64,000 nucleotides of DNA from CAWKKW01 sp963850345 (lineage in GTDB: Bacteria > Acidobacteriota > Terriglobia > Terriglobales > Acidobacteriaceae), in the NCBI GenBank assembly GCA_963850345.1, contig CAWKKW010000005.1:1178001-1242000 (forward strand), written 5' to 3'. The position numbers and the translations under genes are program-made. Below, one piece after another: positions 24,483 to 34,503 of this stretch; positions within the stretch are counted from its first letter, which is position 1, and each line of letters starts with the position of its first letter. A model generated the notes under the pieces. That model saw nothing but the letters and a program-made list of their open reading frames with translations, did not search any database and was not told where the DNA came from.

Positions 24483-27400
24483 TCAGTTGGTGACCTTGCC
24501 TTGATCAAAGGGAAAGAAGATAGAGAAGACGGTGCCGTGGATGGCACCCTGGCGCGATCGAACGCGAACGGTGCCCCGGTGTTTCTCGATCAGTTCGCTG
24601 CTGACCCACAGGCCGAGTCCCGTACCGGTGGACACCTTGGTGGTGAAAAATGGCTCGAAGATACGCTTCTGCACTTGGGCAGACATGCCTTCACCAGTAT
24701 CGGCGACCACGACGCGAATACCGGGAACGCCGGTCTTCCAGTCGACACTCTCGCGCGAGTGCAAAATGATCTTGCTTCCCGGCGCACTGGCTTCGAGGGC
24801 GTTGCCGAGCAGGTTGGCGAAGACCTGGCGGAGTTCTCCGGCGTAAGCGAAGAGCGTGCGCGCCGGCTCGATACGGCGTTCCACCGAAATCTCGGATTCA
24901 CGCAAGCGCCGGGCGTAGAGGTCGACGACCGAATCCAAAACTTCTTCAATGGATACATCGGTCGCGTTGGTCGATTGGCGGTAGAAGCGAAGTGTCTGCG
25001 ACGTGATGTGGGAGACGCGGGAGAGTTCGGCTTGCGCGGTGAGGAGATACTCGCGTTCTGGTCCGGAGATAGCTGGGCTTATTGACAGCAGATAAAGCAG
25101 ATTTGTAACTGACTCCAGTGGGTTATTGATTTCGTGTGCGATGGAAGCAGCGAGTCGCCCGGCGGCCGCAAGCTTTTCACTCTGTCGCAGGGCATGCTCG
25201 GCCTTCTTGCGTTCCGTGATGTCATGGAAGAACACAGCGATGCCTTCCTCTGAAGGGTAAGCATGCACGCTGAACCACTTGTCGAGAGGCGCAGGATAGT
25301 ACTCCTCGAATTCCGCGGCGACGCGTTCGTTCATGACGCGATGGTACTGGTGGTAGAAGTCGCGTTCGATCGCATCGGGAAACTCGTCCCAAAGGCTGCA
25401 GCCCAGCAGGTTGCGACCCGCGGCAATCAGGGCCTCGGCATGGCGATTGAGATAGCTGAAGTGCCAGCTGCAGTCGAGAGTGAAGACGGCGTCAGTGGTG
25501 CTCTCAAGGATTTCAAGCACGCGGGACGATTCCCGATTGGCACGTGCTTCCGTCTCGCGCAGGGCCTGCTCGGCCTCGACCCGGGCCGTGATGTCGCTAT
25601 GGAGCAGCACGACGCGAGCGAGATTTCCGGCGTAGTCGCGCACCGGATACAGGGTGGCCTCCACCCACTTCGCACCGCCTCCATCCCGCTCGGCGGCGCG
25701 GCGCATTTCGTATCGAATCGGGGGTATCTGCACAGACTCCCCAGCGAATGCGGCACGAAACGAGGAGAGAACCCCGCTCTGTTCCAGTTGTGGATCGGAA
25801 AGCACGTTGTAACCCGGCGGCAGGTCTTCGAGCGCAATGCCCCAAAGACTTCTGAAAGCCGGATTCACCTCGACCGGGTGGCCATGGGGATCGTACATGA
25901 TCATGCTGAGCGGCGATTGATCGATGAGCGAACGGAAGCGCGATTCACTCTCTCGCAGTTCGCGTTCCGAATCGCGTCGCAGGCGCGCGATCTCAAGATG
26001 CCCCGTGACGCGGGCCATCAGTTCCCCGGCGGTAAACGGTTTGGTAAGGTAGTCGTCCGCACCGGCTTGCAATCCGCCGAGACGCGACTCTTCCCCCGCC
26101 AGGGCCGAGAGCAGGATGACGGGAGTCGTCTGGGTACGGGGATCACTGCGGAGTTCGCGCAGCAATGCCAGCCCATCGGTGCCGGGCATCATCACGTCGG
26201 TCAGGATGAGGTCCGGCTGATGGTTGCGCAGAGCGCGGTGTGTCGCGTCAGCATCGGCGGCTGTTTCGACCTGAAACCGGGTGGACAATAGTCGCGCAAT
26301 GTATTCGCGCATATCGGGGTTGTCGTCGATGACGAGAATGCGCGAGCCTTTGGCGGCCTCGGCGTACGAGGTCTCCGGCGCGGTGTTTCCGATGGTGGCT
26401 CCGGCGGGGTCCAGCAGGGTGGGCTCTTCGGCAATCCAACGGGAGCTTTCATTGACGAAGGACTCGATGCGAGTGGCGGTGGATTCCGATTCGCGGATGC
26501 CGCCCAGGTTCTCCGCCGGAAGGTGATCAGAGCCGGTGGGAATCTGGACGATGAAGTCAGTTCCCTTCCCTAGTTCGCTCTGGACGCCGACGGTGCCGCC
26601 GTGGAGCTTGACCAGTTCATGGACCAGTGCAAGACCGATGCCTGTGCCTTCAAAGCTGCGACCTTTGGCTCCCTCGATGCGGTGAAAGCGTTGAAAGAGT
26701 TTGGGAATTTCCGATGGCGGAATGCCGCTGCCGGTGTCGCGGACGCTCAGGCGAAAGGCTCCGTCTACCGGTTCCAGGCGGACGATGACTTCTCCCTTCA
26801 GGGTGAACTTGAAGGCGTTGGAGAGCAGGTTCAGCACAATCTTCTCCCACATATCCCGGTCGACGAAGACCGGTTCAGAGATGGGGAGACACTCGACGCG
26901 CAGGGTGAGGCCGGCGCGCTCCATGGCAGAACGAAAGCCGCTGGCGAGATCGCAGGTGAGGCTTGCGATATCGACCTCTTCGAAGACGGCGCGAATGCGG
27001 CCCGCTTCGAGCCGGGAGAAGTCGAGCAGATTGTTAACCAGCTTCAGCAGGCGAAGCGCGTTGCGGTGAGAGAGTTCGAGACCGGAGCGAAGGGCGTCGG
27101 GGAGCGCTTCCCTCGAGGCCAGCGCCTCCTCCAGAGGTCCGAGCATAAGCGTTAGGGGCGTGCGGAACTCATGGCTGATATTGCTGAAGAAGGTGGTTTT
27201 GGCACGGTCGAGTTCGGCGAGCGACTCGGCTCGTTTGCGTTCGGCCTCGTGGCTGCGAGCGTCGCTGATGCTGCTGGCTAACTGGTTCGTGAGGCGCTCA
27301 AGGAAGACGCCATAGCTGCGATCGAACTCTTTATGCGGATTGAGCCCGACAACCAGCGTTCCGATGGCTGTGTCCTGTCCGACAGGAACAAGCGGGCAGA

Positions 27401-28235
27401 GGACGGCGGTGTTTGGAGCGACTGACCAGTTTCCGCGTGGAAGATCGGCAAAGCGAGCGGACAGATCGGCGATTAGAACAGGCTGGCGAGCGCTGCCGAG
27501 CGAGAGCAGCGGCCAACCCGCGGAGGGTGATTCGATCAAGCCGATTGCGGCTGGATGATCGGCCGGAATGCCGCTGGACGCTTGCAGCCTGAACGCAGAT
27601 CCCTCCTTCAGGTAAAGCAGGGTGAAGGGTAGGTCGAACTGGTTTTGATCCAGCAGGCGGGAGGTGATTCGGCATATGTCAGATTCGTCCGTGGCGTTGA
27701 TGGAGTCGGCTGCGAGGTCGCGGAGCGTAAGCAGACGGCGTTCTTCAATAACCCGCGCGCTTGTCTCAATGACGGTGACGAATACGCCGGCGGCCGAATC
27801 TTCCGCGTCGCTCGGAATAGCGCTGTAGGAGAAGGTGTAGTAGCACTCCTCCGGATAGCCGTTGCGGTCAAGAAAGAGCATTTGGTCGATGGCGGTGGTG
27901 GATTCACCCTCAGCCATCACGCGACCAAACATGGGACCGATGAAGTCCCAGATTTCCTGGAAGGTGAACGGCGTTGTGTTGCCCAGAGCTTCGGGATGCT
28001 TGGTGCGGCCAAGGATGGGCCGGAAGGCATCGTTGTAGAACTGGACGTATTCCGGTCCCCAGGCGATGTACATCGGGTATCCGGACCCGAGCAGGATGCG
28101 AATGGCGATACGTAGCGACTTGGGCCAATTGGTGACCGGTCCGAGGCTCGAAGAGGACCAATCGTGCGCCCGCATCAGCGCGCCCATTTCTCCGCCGCCA
28201 ATGAAGAGCTCTATTTGTTCTTCTTGTGCCCTCAA
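24483..28235 (-). CDS. Hybrid sensor histidine kinase/response regulator with two kinase cores
   Basis: A 1250-residue soluble protein. Order: PAS-like sensor (about 25-155; FIGGGEMGALMRAHDW, PMYIAWGP), GAF-like domain (about 165-330), first HisKA (His355 in NISHEFRTPL) and HATPase (DTGSGIPPSE, GTGIGLALV), receiver (Asp680 in LTDVMMPG, Lys in LTKPF), two PAS domains (about 765-1010), second HisKA (His1034 in IAHEINNPL) and HATPase (DTGEGMS, GTGLGLWV). No membrane segment is present. The start is a TTG with poor upstream signal; an in-frame ATG lies at residue 17. No separate response-regulator gene is adjacent, so the output partner is unknown. Confidence 0.9.
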   Translation of the reverse strand: MRAQEEQIELFIGGGEMGALMRAHDWSSSSLGPVTNWPKSLRIAIRILLGSGYPMYIAWGPEYVQFYNDAFRPILGRTKHPEALGNTTPFTFQEIWDFIGPMFGRVMAEGESTTAIDQMLFLDRNGYPEECYYTFSYSAIPSDAEDSAAGVFVTVIETSARVIEERRLLTLRDLAADSINATDESDICRITSRLLDQNQFDLPFTLLYLKEGSAFRLQASSGIPADHPAAIGLIESPSAGWPLLSLGSARQPVLIADLSARFADLPRGNWSVAPNTAVLCPLVPVGQDTAIGTLVVGLNPHKEFDRSYGVFLERLTNQLASSISDARSHEAERKRAESLAELDRAKTTFFSNISHEFRTPLTLMLGPLEEALASREALPDALRSGLELSHRNALRLLKLVNNLLDFSRLEAGRIRAVFEEVDIASLTCDLASGFRSAMERAGLTLRVECLPISEPVFVDRDMWEKIVLNLLSNAFKFTLKGEVIVRLEPVDGAFRLSVRDTGSGIPPSEIPKLFQRFHRIEGAKGRSFEGTGIGLALVHELVKLHGGTVGVQSELGKGTDFIVQIPTGSDHLPAENLGGIRESESTATRIESFVNESSRWIAEEPTLLDPAGATIGNTAPETSYAEAAKGSRILVIDDNPDMREYIARLLSTRFQVETAADADATHRALRNHQPDLILTDVMMPGTDGLALLRELRSDPRTQTTPVILLSALAGEESRLGGLQAGADDYLTKPFTAGELMARVTGHLEIARLRRDSERELRESESRFRSLIDQSPLSMIMYDPHGHPVEVNPAFRSLWGIALEDLPPGYNVLSDPQLEQSGVLSSFRAAFAGESVQIPPIRYEMRRAAERDGGGAKWVEATLYPVRDYAGNLARVVLLHSDITARVEAEQALRETEARANRESSRVLEILESTTDAVFTLDCSWHFSYLNRHAEALIAAGRNLLGCSLWDEFPDAIERDFYHQYHRVMNERVAAEFEEYYPAPLDKWFSVHAYPSEEGIAVFFHDITERKKAEHALRQSEKLAAAGRLAASIAHEINNPLESVTNLLYLLSISPAISGPEREYLLTAQAELSRVSHITSQTLRFYRQSTNATDVSIEEVLDSVVDLYARRLRESEISVERRIEPARTLFAYAGELRQVFANLLGNALEASAPGSKIILHSRESVDWKTGVPGIRVVVADTGEGMSAQVQKRIFEPFFTTKVSTGTGLGLWVSSELIEKHRGTVRVRSRQGAIHGTVFSIFFPFDQGKVTN

Positions 28236-28411
28236 CAGGAGTGCCCGCTACGATAGGATTCGTGGGAGCTAGCCCCCGCCACAGCGGGTAGATGCGGACT
28301 GCAAGTGACTGGTTGCGGGAACCCGTGCAGTTGCCAGGTGGTATGCAGGGTTCGCCGGGGCGCCGACTGATCTGACACAGGCTGTGGGCCCGACTGCACG
28401 TACCACGCCTT

Positions 28412-29665
28412 TCAAGGGTAGACGGCGATGCGGTGCGTGCGGACTGCTGGATTGAGCTGCTGTCCGGCGGTAACGGTGAAGAGCACTTCTGACTTCTGCA
28501 GCGGCATATGGCAGTCGACACAGCGGTTGCGGATCGAATCGCCCATCTCGTGAAACTTGCCGCAGGCTTGCACCTTGTGGCACTCGAGGCAATGCACGGC
28601 AAAGGAAGCGGGGTCGCGTTGCGTCTGATGGACATTGTGGCAGGTGGAGCAGGTGAGGTTGCCGGACTGGAAGCAGCGGCTCCGCTGCATGAGCTGCACC
28701 TGGTTGGCATGAACGTCGACGGGCGCATTCGGACCGGGGTCTGGAATGTGGAGGAACTGGTGGATGTCGTCCCCGGGCAGAAACGACAATGTGGGTGCGA
28801 TTGGGTCGGCCGGTCCGGCGTGGCAGAGGGAACAGAGGTCGATCTGGCGATCGCGCGGAAGTTTGGCCGGATTCACAATCGCTTCTTGCGGCGAGCCATG
28901 GCGGGGAGGCGAAGCGGACTGTTCGCGGGCTACGTGCGTCCGCCCCGGACCGTGGCATTTTTCGCAGGAGATGCCGAGCACCAGGCTGTCGCGGCGGTAT
29001 CGATTGAGCGGCGGGGCCAGGGATTGAAAGATGCTGCCGTGACACTCCAGACAACGCGGCACGATTCCCTTGTCGAACCGCGCCGTACCGTCAGGATAGC
29101 CGGGGCTGTTCACCCAGGAATGAGTTTCAATCCAGTAAGACACGGGTAGCTCATATAACTCATCGCCCTTCCAGTACAGGTAGGTCAGACCCTTGCGACC
29201 GGAGCCGACGACGATATCGAACGGCTCGGTCATGGTCTGGAGTTTGGAGGCTTCGTCGATGTAGAGGGCGGTCTGGGTAAAACGGGTGCCGGTGGCCTGC
29301 ATTTGGAAGATGAGTCGCGGGTCCGCAGTATGCAGGATGTTGGAGCCGGGACTGAAACTGCCTTCGATGGACTCGGCTGTAGGCAGGCGGGAGGTGCGGT
29401 GATGGGGAGTCTTTTCGTAGGTACTAGCCTCCTTCAGATGACAGGATCGGCAGGCTGCATCCCCAACGTAGTCCACGGCCGGAAGCGGCGTTTTGGCGGA
29501 CGATGTGGACGCCTGGGTTTGAGAGGGCCCAGGCTGGGTGGCTGACTCCTGAGCGGCCGATTGCATGCTGTTGCGCGCGCCGACCATGCACAGAAAAACG
29601 AGCAGGACGCAGACGAGCGCCGGCTTTCGCCTGCCAGGAATTCCAAGTTTGAACCGAAAAAAAAT
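28412..29665 (-). CDS. Seven-haem c-type cytochrome-like exported protein
   Basis: Seven CxxCH haem sites are visible: CRSCH, CLECH, CEKCH, CSLCH, CSTCH, CLECH and CVDCH. The first ATG in frame (29587) lies after a hydrophobic stretch, LVCVLLVFLCMVGA, preceded by a basic FRFKLGIPGRRKPA. That is a clear signal peptide, so translation must begin upstream. The only convincing site is an ATT at 29665 with GGGAG 5 bases before it, giving 417 residues; a base error in the run of eight A/T at 29657-29664 is the alternative. It is probably a periplasmic electron carrier related to multihaem proteins with His/Cys-rich (cytochrome c554-like) domains. Confidence 0.78.
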   Translation of the reverse strand: MFFRFKLGIPGRRKPALVCVLLVFLCMVGARNSMQSAAQESATQPGPSQTQASTSSAKTPLPAVDYVGDAACRSCHLKEASTYEKTPHHRTSRLPTAESIEGSFSPGSNILHTADPRLIFQMQATGTRFTQTALYIDEASKLQTMTEPFDIVVGSGRKGLTYLYWKGDELYELPVSYWIETHSWVNSPGYPDGTARFDKGIVPRCLECHGSIFQSLAPPLNRYRRDSLVLGISCEKCHGPGRTHVAREQSASPPRHGSPQEAIVNPAKLPRDRQIDLCSLCHAGPADPIAPTLSFLPGDDIHQFLHIPDPGPNAPVDVHANQVQLMQRSRCFQSGNLTCSTCHNVHQTQRDPASFAVHCLECHKVQACGKFHEMGDSIRNRCVDCHMPLQKSEVLFTVTAGQQLNPAVRTHRIAVYP

Positions 29666-29898
29666 TGGAACTCCCGCTCGCCCTTGTGCAGTTTTTGGCC
29701 GCGCGGTCTTTCCCGGAACCCCGGCGACAGGATGCTAGACGAATGGCATACCGGTTTAGTCGCACCTGGGCCTGGCGGTGGGCGGAGTAGTGAGCGCAGT
29801 CTTACCCCGCTGGGTCCGTCTGCTGCGGGGGCGTACGAAGTAGCCAGCATCACAGACGGACTTGCATTTCATCGCTTAGCATCGGCCGAAGTTCGCAG

Positions 29899-31209
29899 AT
29901 GCAAACGAAAGCCATACCGGCGCGAGACCTGAGGCAGGATGCCGTCACAGACGGGTTCGAGGAGAGTCGCGCGCCAACGGCTGCGATTCTGGCCGTCGGG
30001 ATTCTGGCGAGAGCGGCTCTTGTCTGGCATACGGTCGCGAGCGGCGGCGGAGGCCGCTACTTCTCGAAGGGCGTGGAGTTGGGATTTGTCGCGCGCTCGA
30101 TCGCGGCGGGGCGAGGCCTTCGTTCCCCGTTCGGAGTGGAGACCGGAGCATCGGCCTACCTGGCCCCCGGCTACCCAGCAGTGGTGGGCGGGATCTTTCG
30201 CGTCTTCGGCACATTCAGCACACGCTCAGCCGTCGCGGTGATGGTGTTGCAGACGGCCTTCGCCGCGGTCACGTTGCTGCTGATGATGCGGATAGCGCGC
30301 AGAACGGTCGGCGCGCGCACGGCGAAGGTGGCGGGAGCTTTCTGGGCGCTGTCGCCTGTAGCTGTGGGGCTCTCGACGCTGTTCTGGGAGACGAGTTGCT
30401 CGGCGATGCTGTTGACTGCCGTGGTCGCGCTGGCGCTCGAAGGCTCGCGAAGTTCGCGCTGGCGATATGGGGCCGGCTTGGGTGCGCTTTGCGGAGCGGG
30501 CGGTCTGGTGAATCCCGCGTTGCTGCCTACGGTGGTCCTGGTCGTTGGTTGGATTGCCTGGAGCGGACGGGTGCCGTATCGACGAGTCGCGCTGGCAGCC
30601 TTGGTAGCGACGATGCTGTATTTACCGTGGCCCATTCGCAACGCGCGCACGATGCATACCTTTGTGCCCTTCCGCAGCAACCTGGGGTTGGAGTTGTGGG
30701 AGGGTAACCGGGAGGGCGGCGACGGACACTTTGACGAGCGGCTGCACCCGTACTTCAATCCTGCCGAACTGAAGGCCTATGAGGCGATGGGCGAGATCAG
30801 TTACATGCGGCAGAAGTCCGCGGACGCAAAGGCACACATCCGCGCACATCGAGCGGAGTTTGCGCTAGTAACGCTGAAGCGGTGCGGCCGCTTCTGGATG
30901 GGATTGGAACAGGCTTCGAACCGGATCTCCTGGCTGGTGGTGGGGCACATTGCGGGCACGACTCTGCTGGGACTGGCCGGATGGGTTCTGCTGTTCCGCA
31001 GGGATAGGAGAGTCGCGCTGCTGTTCGCACTGCCGCTTCTGGTGTTCCCGCTTCCCTACTACGTCACCCATGCCGACGCACGCTTTCGCCTGCTGCTGGA
31101 TCCGCTGCTCAGTGTGCTGGCCGCGTACGCGCTGGTTCGCGGACTGGAGTGGGGTAGACACGCCATCCAACGATGGCGAGCGGAGAGACACTCCGCCGTT
31201 CCCGTCTAA
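29899..31209 (+). CDS. Glycosyltransferase family 39-like membrane protein
   Basis: A 436-residue protein with about nine membrane segments. The first periplasmic loop has the GT39-type pattern GRGLRSPFGVETGASAYLAPGYP, and later loops carry NPALLP and WPIRNARTMHTFVPFRSNLGLELWEGNR, typical of ArnT/PMT-like lipid-linked sugar transferases (GT-C fold). The expected Asp/Glu after the first helix appears as VELGFVARSIAAG, so catalysis is plausible but not certain. It ends 25 bases before the convergent TadG-like gene. Confidence 0.8.
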   Translation: MQTKAIPARDLRQDAVTDGFEESRAPTAAILAVGILARAALVWHTVASGGGGRYFSKGVELGFVARSIAAGRGLRSPFGVETGASAYLAPGYPAVVGGIFRVFGTFSTRSAVAVMVLQTAFAAVTLLLMMRIARRTVGARTAKVAGAFWALSPVAVGLSTLFWETSCSAMLLTAVVALALEGSRSSRWRYGAGLGALCGAGGLVNPALLPTVVLVVGWIAWSGRVPYRRVALAALVATMLYLPWPIRNARTMHTFVPFRSNLGLELWEGNREGGDGHFDERLHPYFNPAELKAYEAMGEISYMRQKSADAKAHIRAHRAEFALVTLKRCGRFWMGLEQASNRISWLVVGHIAGTTLLGLAGWVLLFRRDRRVALLFALPLLVFPLPYYVTHADARFRLLLDPLLSVLAAYALVRGLEWGRHAIQRWRAERHSAVPV

Positions 31210-31234
31210 GCGGGGCGCGAGAGACGCATCCCGG

Positions 31235-33055
31235 CTACTGGAAGGTGCCGAATTGCAGGGTGCTGGCTACCGTGGAACCGGGAAGAATGTTCATCGTGAT
31301 GCTGCCGCTCCCGCTGAGTTGCAGCTGATCGGAAATGATCTCGCCGACGACGAGCGTGTTGGGCCCGGCGGCTCCATTCATGGTGAGCACGTCGCCATAG
31401 TTGTCCTTGGAGTTGCTGAAGTAGAGCGAGCCCACAAAGGTAAGCGACCCGGAGGCTCCAAAGGTAGTGGGGTTGTTAGCCGGAATCGTGTTGTCGTGGT
31501 CGCCGAACATGAGAATGCTTCGAGCCCCGGTGGAAGAGAGCGAGTCGGAGTTCGACGTGCCGCCTGCCTGGTAGTAGCTGCCTTTGCTGGTGCACTGCGC
31601 CAGCAGGACCGCCCCGTTCAGCGACCCGGTGACGCCCGTGGTGGGCGTGGCACAGGAGAGGAACGAACGAGGAACGGGATCAATGCTGCTGTTGTTCGCA
31701 TCGGTGTTGCCCTCAAACTGAGGACCTCCCTTGACGAAGTAGAACATCACCCCGTCCGTTTGATTGGGGGAGGCGGAGGAGGGAGACGCGAGGCCCGGCC
31801 ACGCATTGCGCACCGTGCCACCCTGGGTGACTACAAAGTTGCCGTTGAGGTAATACACGCCGGGAGCGAAGATCGCGATGTTGTAGCTGGGCGGCACACC
31901 CCGGGTCCTGAATTCGGACGCGGTGAGGTCGATGCCGTTGGGGTAGTACCCGGGAAAAAACTCCAGGCAGGCCGCGTAGCTTCCCGCCGACTTGATAGGG
32001 CTGCTCACGTCGCGTGGGTCCACGCTGTCGACGAGGTAGAGCTTGTAATTTCTGTTCGGGCAGCCATCCGTGTTGTACGGAACCCAGAGCGGTTTGGTGG
32101 CTTGGGAGGCGCTGTAGTTTGACAATTTGTTGGGCGCGGGCACCCAAGCGAAGGGGTCGCTCACCGCAGCCGTGCCGCCGTTCCAGTGACCCGTGAAGGT
32201 TCCGGATCGGGGGATGGTCTGCACCCGATTGCTGCCGCAGTACGGATTGAAGGAAGGACCGCCGCTCACGTTGACGTCGCCCCCGGTCCCATTCGGCCCG
32301 GCGCCTGTAGTGTCGATTTGCCCAGAGCCGGTGCAGGTGATCGCGCTGTAGCAGCGGGAACTGGTGCTGGTCGGGCCGCACTGCAGATTGTCCGTGTTGG
32401 TGGAATTGATCTGGATGCTGGTTTGCGGGCCACCGGTGATCCGGATGGCAGCCCCTCCGGAGAGGTTCAGCGCGCCTTGAATGGAGGGGTTCAAGACCAC
32501 AATGGGAGCGCCGCTGGGTGGACCTCCGGAGATGCCGCAGGTACAGGAGGCAGCGGTCCTCACGTAGCGTGTGCCGGCCAGTCCCATGAACCAGGTCTTC
32601 ACGTTTTCGACCGCCACAACCTTCAGATAGGGCGCGACCGAGACTGAGGGAGCGGTCACCCCGGCCACGGAACCGGGGAAGGTCCAGGAGACAGACTTGG
32701 AGGGCGCGTTGGCGGTGATCCCCGAGGAGCCATCGAAGCCATTGAACTTTGCATACAGGCAAATGGTCGCGTTCGGCTTTTGAATGCAGTCGCTGCCGCC
32801 ATCACCCACGTTCGCAGTGAAGTTCATGGCCGGAGGAGTCTTTCCATTCGCCACCGCGATCATGTCGAGCGCACCCGCCTGGCAGGCGGCGTCGGCAGCG
32901 GTCTGGGCTTGTTGGCGATGAAACCAGAGGTTAGTCAGATCGACCGAGAATGCCATGACGGAAAGCAGAACGATCGCCAACAGCAGGATGAGATAGATAG
33001 AAGCCTGGCCTGAGCATTCATTGGCTCGCCGGGTTGGACGTGGACACAGGGTCAT
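31235..33055 (-). CDS. TadG-like pilus assembly protein
   Basis: A 606-residue protein from the ATG at 33055, preceded by GAGGGAG; the upstream TTG at 33082 overlaps the previous gene. A Flp/TadE-type N-terminus, ECSGQASIYLILLLAIVLLS, gives one membrane helix. Then HRQQAQTAADAACQAGAL is the usual Tad_N/TadG motif. The remainder (about 150-600) is a long Gly/Ser/Asn-rich exported region with repeated beta-type stretches (GGAAIRITGG, FAPGVYYLNGN). TadG proteins anchor the Tad secretion apparatus or act as minor pilins. It is the last of three leftward pseudopilin-type genes. Confidence 0.82.
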   Translation of the reverse strand: MTLCPRPTRRANECSGQASIYLILLLAIVLLSVMAFSVDLTNLWFHRQQAQTAADAACQAGALDMIAVANGKTPPAMNFTANVGDGGSDCIQKPNATICLYAKFNGFDGSSGITANAPSKSVSWTFPGSVAGVTAPSVSVAPYLKVVAVENVKTWFMGLAGTRYVRTAASCTCGISGGPPSGAPIVVLNPSIQGALNLSGGAAIRITGGPQTSIQINSTNTDNLQCGPTSTSSRCYSAITCTGSGQIDTTGAGPNGTGGDVNVSGGPSFNPYCGSNRVQTIPRSGTFTGHWNGGTAAVSDPFAWVPAPNKLSNYSASQATKPLWVPYNTDGCPNRNYKLYLVDSVDPRDVSSPIKSAGSYAACLEFFPGYYPNGIDLTASEFRTRGVPPSYNIAIFAPGVYYLNGNFVVTQGGTVRNAWPGLASPSSASPNQTDGVMFYFVKGGPQFEGNTDANNSSIDPVPRSFLSCATPTTGVTGSLNGAVLLAQCTSKGSYYQAGGTSNSDSLSSTGARSILMFGDHDNTIPANNPTTFGASGSLTFVGSLYFSNSKDNYGDVLTMNGAAGPNTLVVGEIISDQLQLSGSGSITMNILPGSTVASTLQFGTFQ

Positions 33056-33078
33056 TGCTCCCTCAATGGCGTATTGCC

Positions 33079-33630
33079 TCAATAGAGAATGCGGCCCTGA
33101 GAACTGGCCGACAACGTGGGGTGGATACCGAGAAAGCCGAGCAGCGGCACATAGGCTTTCGTAAGCGTCACGGTTACGTTTGAGGCGGGCGCGGAGGAAC
33201 TGCCGGCATACGTGACGATGACGTCAGTCGACTGAATCGATTCGAACCCGAGCGGCGCCGCATGCATGACCGCCAATTTCACGTTATCGGCGGTTGCGTC
33301 GCCGCAGCCGGTGCTTGGGCCGCTGCAGGAGGCGCTGCTGGTGCCGTGAATGATCGCGTAGCGCACGCCTTCGCGCACGGCTTCGTTGAACGCGCAGTAG
33401 GTGTAGAGAACCATGCTGAACTCAAAGACCGCGAAGGAAAGCGTGAACGCAGTGATGAGCGACAACGCGGTCTCGAGCAGAGCCTGGCCGGAGTTGGACC
33501 GCGCAAATGCGCGGCGGAGAAAGTAGGAGGCAGCGCGCGAGGGGTGAATTGCCGAAGCTGGCAGGTCTTCATTTCCTGAGATGGGGCAAGGGAGCGAATG
33601 GAGCCGCGTGCGATGGAAGGCGGAGAGCAT
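33079..33630 (-). CDS. TadE-like pseudopilin
   Basis: A 183-residue protein from the ATG at 33630, which overlaps the stop of the previous gene as TGATG. About 45 residues precede the pilin-type motif NSGQALLETALSLITAFTLS (cleavage expected after Gly, Glu at +5), followed by FAVFEFSMVLYTYCAFNEAVREGVRYA, the TadE signature. The C-terminal domain is periplasmic and beta-rich. The long pre-sequence is longer than usual and the true start might be nearer the motif. It should be processed by the prepilin peptidase encoded at 35423-35998. Confidence 0.85.
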   Translation of the reverse strand: MLSAFHRTRLHSLPCPISGNEDLPASAIHPSRAASYFLRRAFARSNSGQALLETALSLITAFTLSFAVFEFSMVLYTYCAFNEAVREGVRYAIIHGTSSASCSGPSTGCGDATADNVKLAVMHAAPLGFESIQSTDVIVTYAGSSSAPASNVTVTLTKAYVPLLGFLGIHPTLSASSQGRILY

Positions 33631-34211
33631 CAGTCGATCTCCCGCATCTCGGCCATGCGGTGGAAGTCCATGGACGTGGGAGCCACTCCCAAGGGCATGA
33701 AGCCCAGCGGTATCGGCGGAGTGATGGTGTAAACGACGTCGACGCGATTGAGCTGAAACATCGCAGATTCGGGATCCGCATCGGGTGTGTAGCTGAGCGT
33801 GGATGCGCCGTAACTCTGGCACTTGTGAGACATATCGGGATTGAGACCGAGATAGCCGGAACAGACGAAGACCGACGTCGAGACCGAGGCGTTCAGAAAG
33901 CCTGAGATATCAGCCTTGGCGAGGGAGGCGACTGAGTTCGCGGTACCCAGGTCGCCGGCCGGGGGCAGGGCCTTCGCGACGGAAGACGGGCCTTGGGTGG
34001 AGTACGCCACAGCATTGCGCGCCGACGAGGTAAGGCTCGACGCCACGATGAAGAAGTATCCGAAGTCGACCGCATAGCAGAAGAGCAGGATGAAGATGGG
34101 CATCATGATGGCCACTTCAATCAAGCTCTGCGCGCCCTCGGCAGGCACCAGGCGGTGGAGACGGCAATCGGTTGCCGGAATTCGATCTTTGCGGGCTGCC
34201 AAGCCTTCCAT
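33630..34211 (-). CDS. TadE/TadF-like pseudopilin
   Basis: A 193-residue protein from the ATG at 34211 (GGAGAG 8 bases upstream; a GTG codon just before is the alternative). The pilin-type motif is EGAQSLIEVAIMMPIFILLF with Glu at +5, followed by CYAVDFGYFFIVASSLTSSARNAV, typical of TadE/TadF. The remaining 130 residues are exported and hold a Cys pair that may form a disulfide (VCSGYLGLNPDMSHKC). It is first in the leftward tad arm, divergent from flp. Confidence 0.85.
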   Translation of the reverse strand: MEGLAARKDRIPATDCRLHRLVPAEGAQSLIEVAIMMPIFILLFCYAVDFGYFFIVASSLTSSARNAVAYSTQGPSSVAKALPPAGDLGTANSVASLAKADISGFLNASVSTSVFVCSGYLGLNPDMSHKCQSYGASTLSYTPDADPESAMFQLNRVDVVYTITPPIPLGFMPLGVAPTSMDFHRMAEMREID

Positions 34212-34487
34212 CACGCATTCTCTCCGCGTCGTCGACGCAGCGCATTGTTACTGCCCGGGGGATGGAGTTTGTATGTCTATACCACATATCGGAAACAGAC
34301 GTCGTGATAAGAGGAAAAAGCTTCACTTAGTAATCTGGAGTAACTCCATTCTCGCCGAGTTGCAGGTACCTCTAATTCACAAAATGTGACGACGAACACT
34401 GTGCAGCTGAATGCCACGAGCAACTCCCCTGAAGGTTGTAGGCCGTCGATGAATGTACTAACTCACTAATGTCCCACCTATTAAGTA

Positions 34488-34503
34488 TGTGATACATGTC
34501 ACC
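34488..34503. promoter_or_regulatory. CRP-like palindrome
   Basis: TGTGA-TACATG-TCACC matches the TGTGA-N6-TCACA consensus of CRP/Vfr-type proteins at nine of ten defined bases. It lies 277 bases upstream of the leftward arm and about 370 upstream of flp. Binding is inferred only. Confidence 0.45.

Noticed and set aside
25263..26291. Open frame opposite the hybrid histidine kinase
   Set aside because: The minus strand carries receiver and PAS domains here; the plus-strand translation has no family signal.
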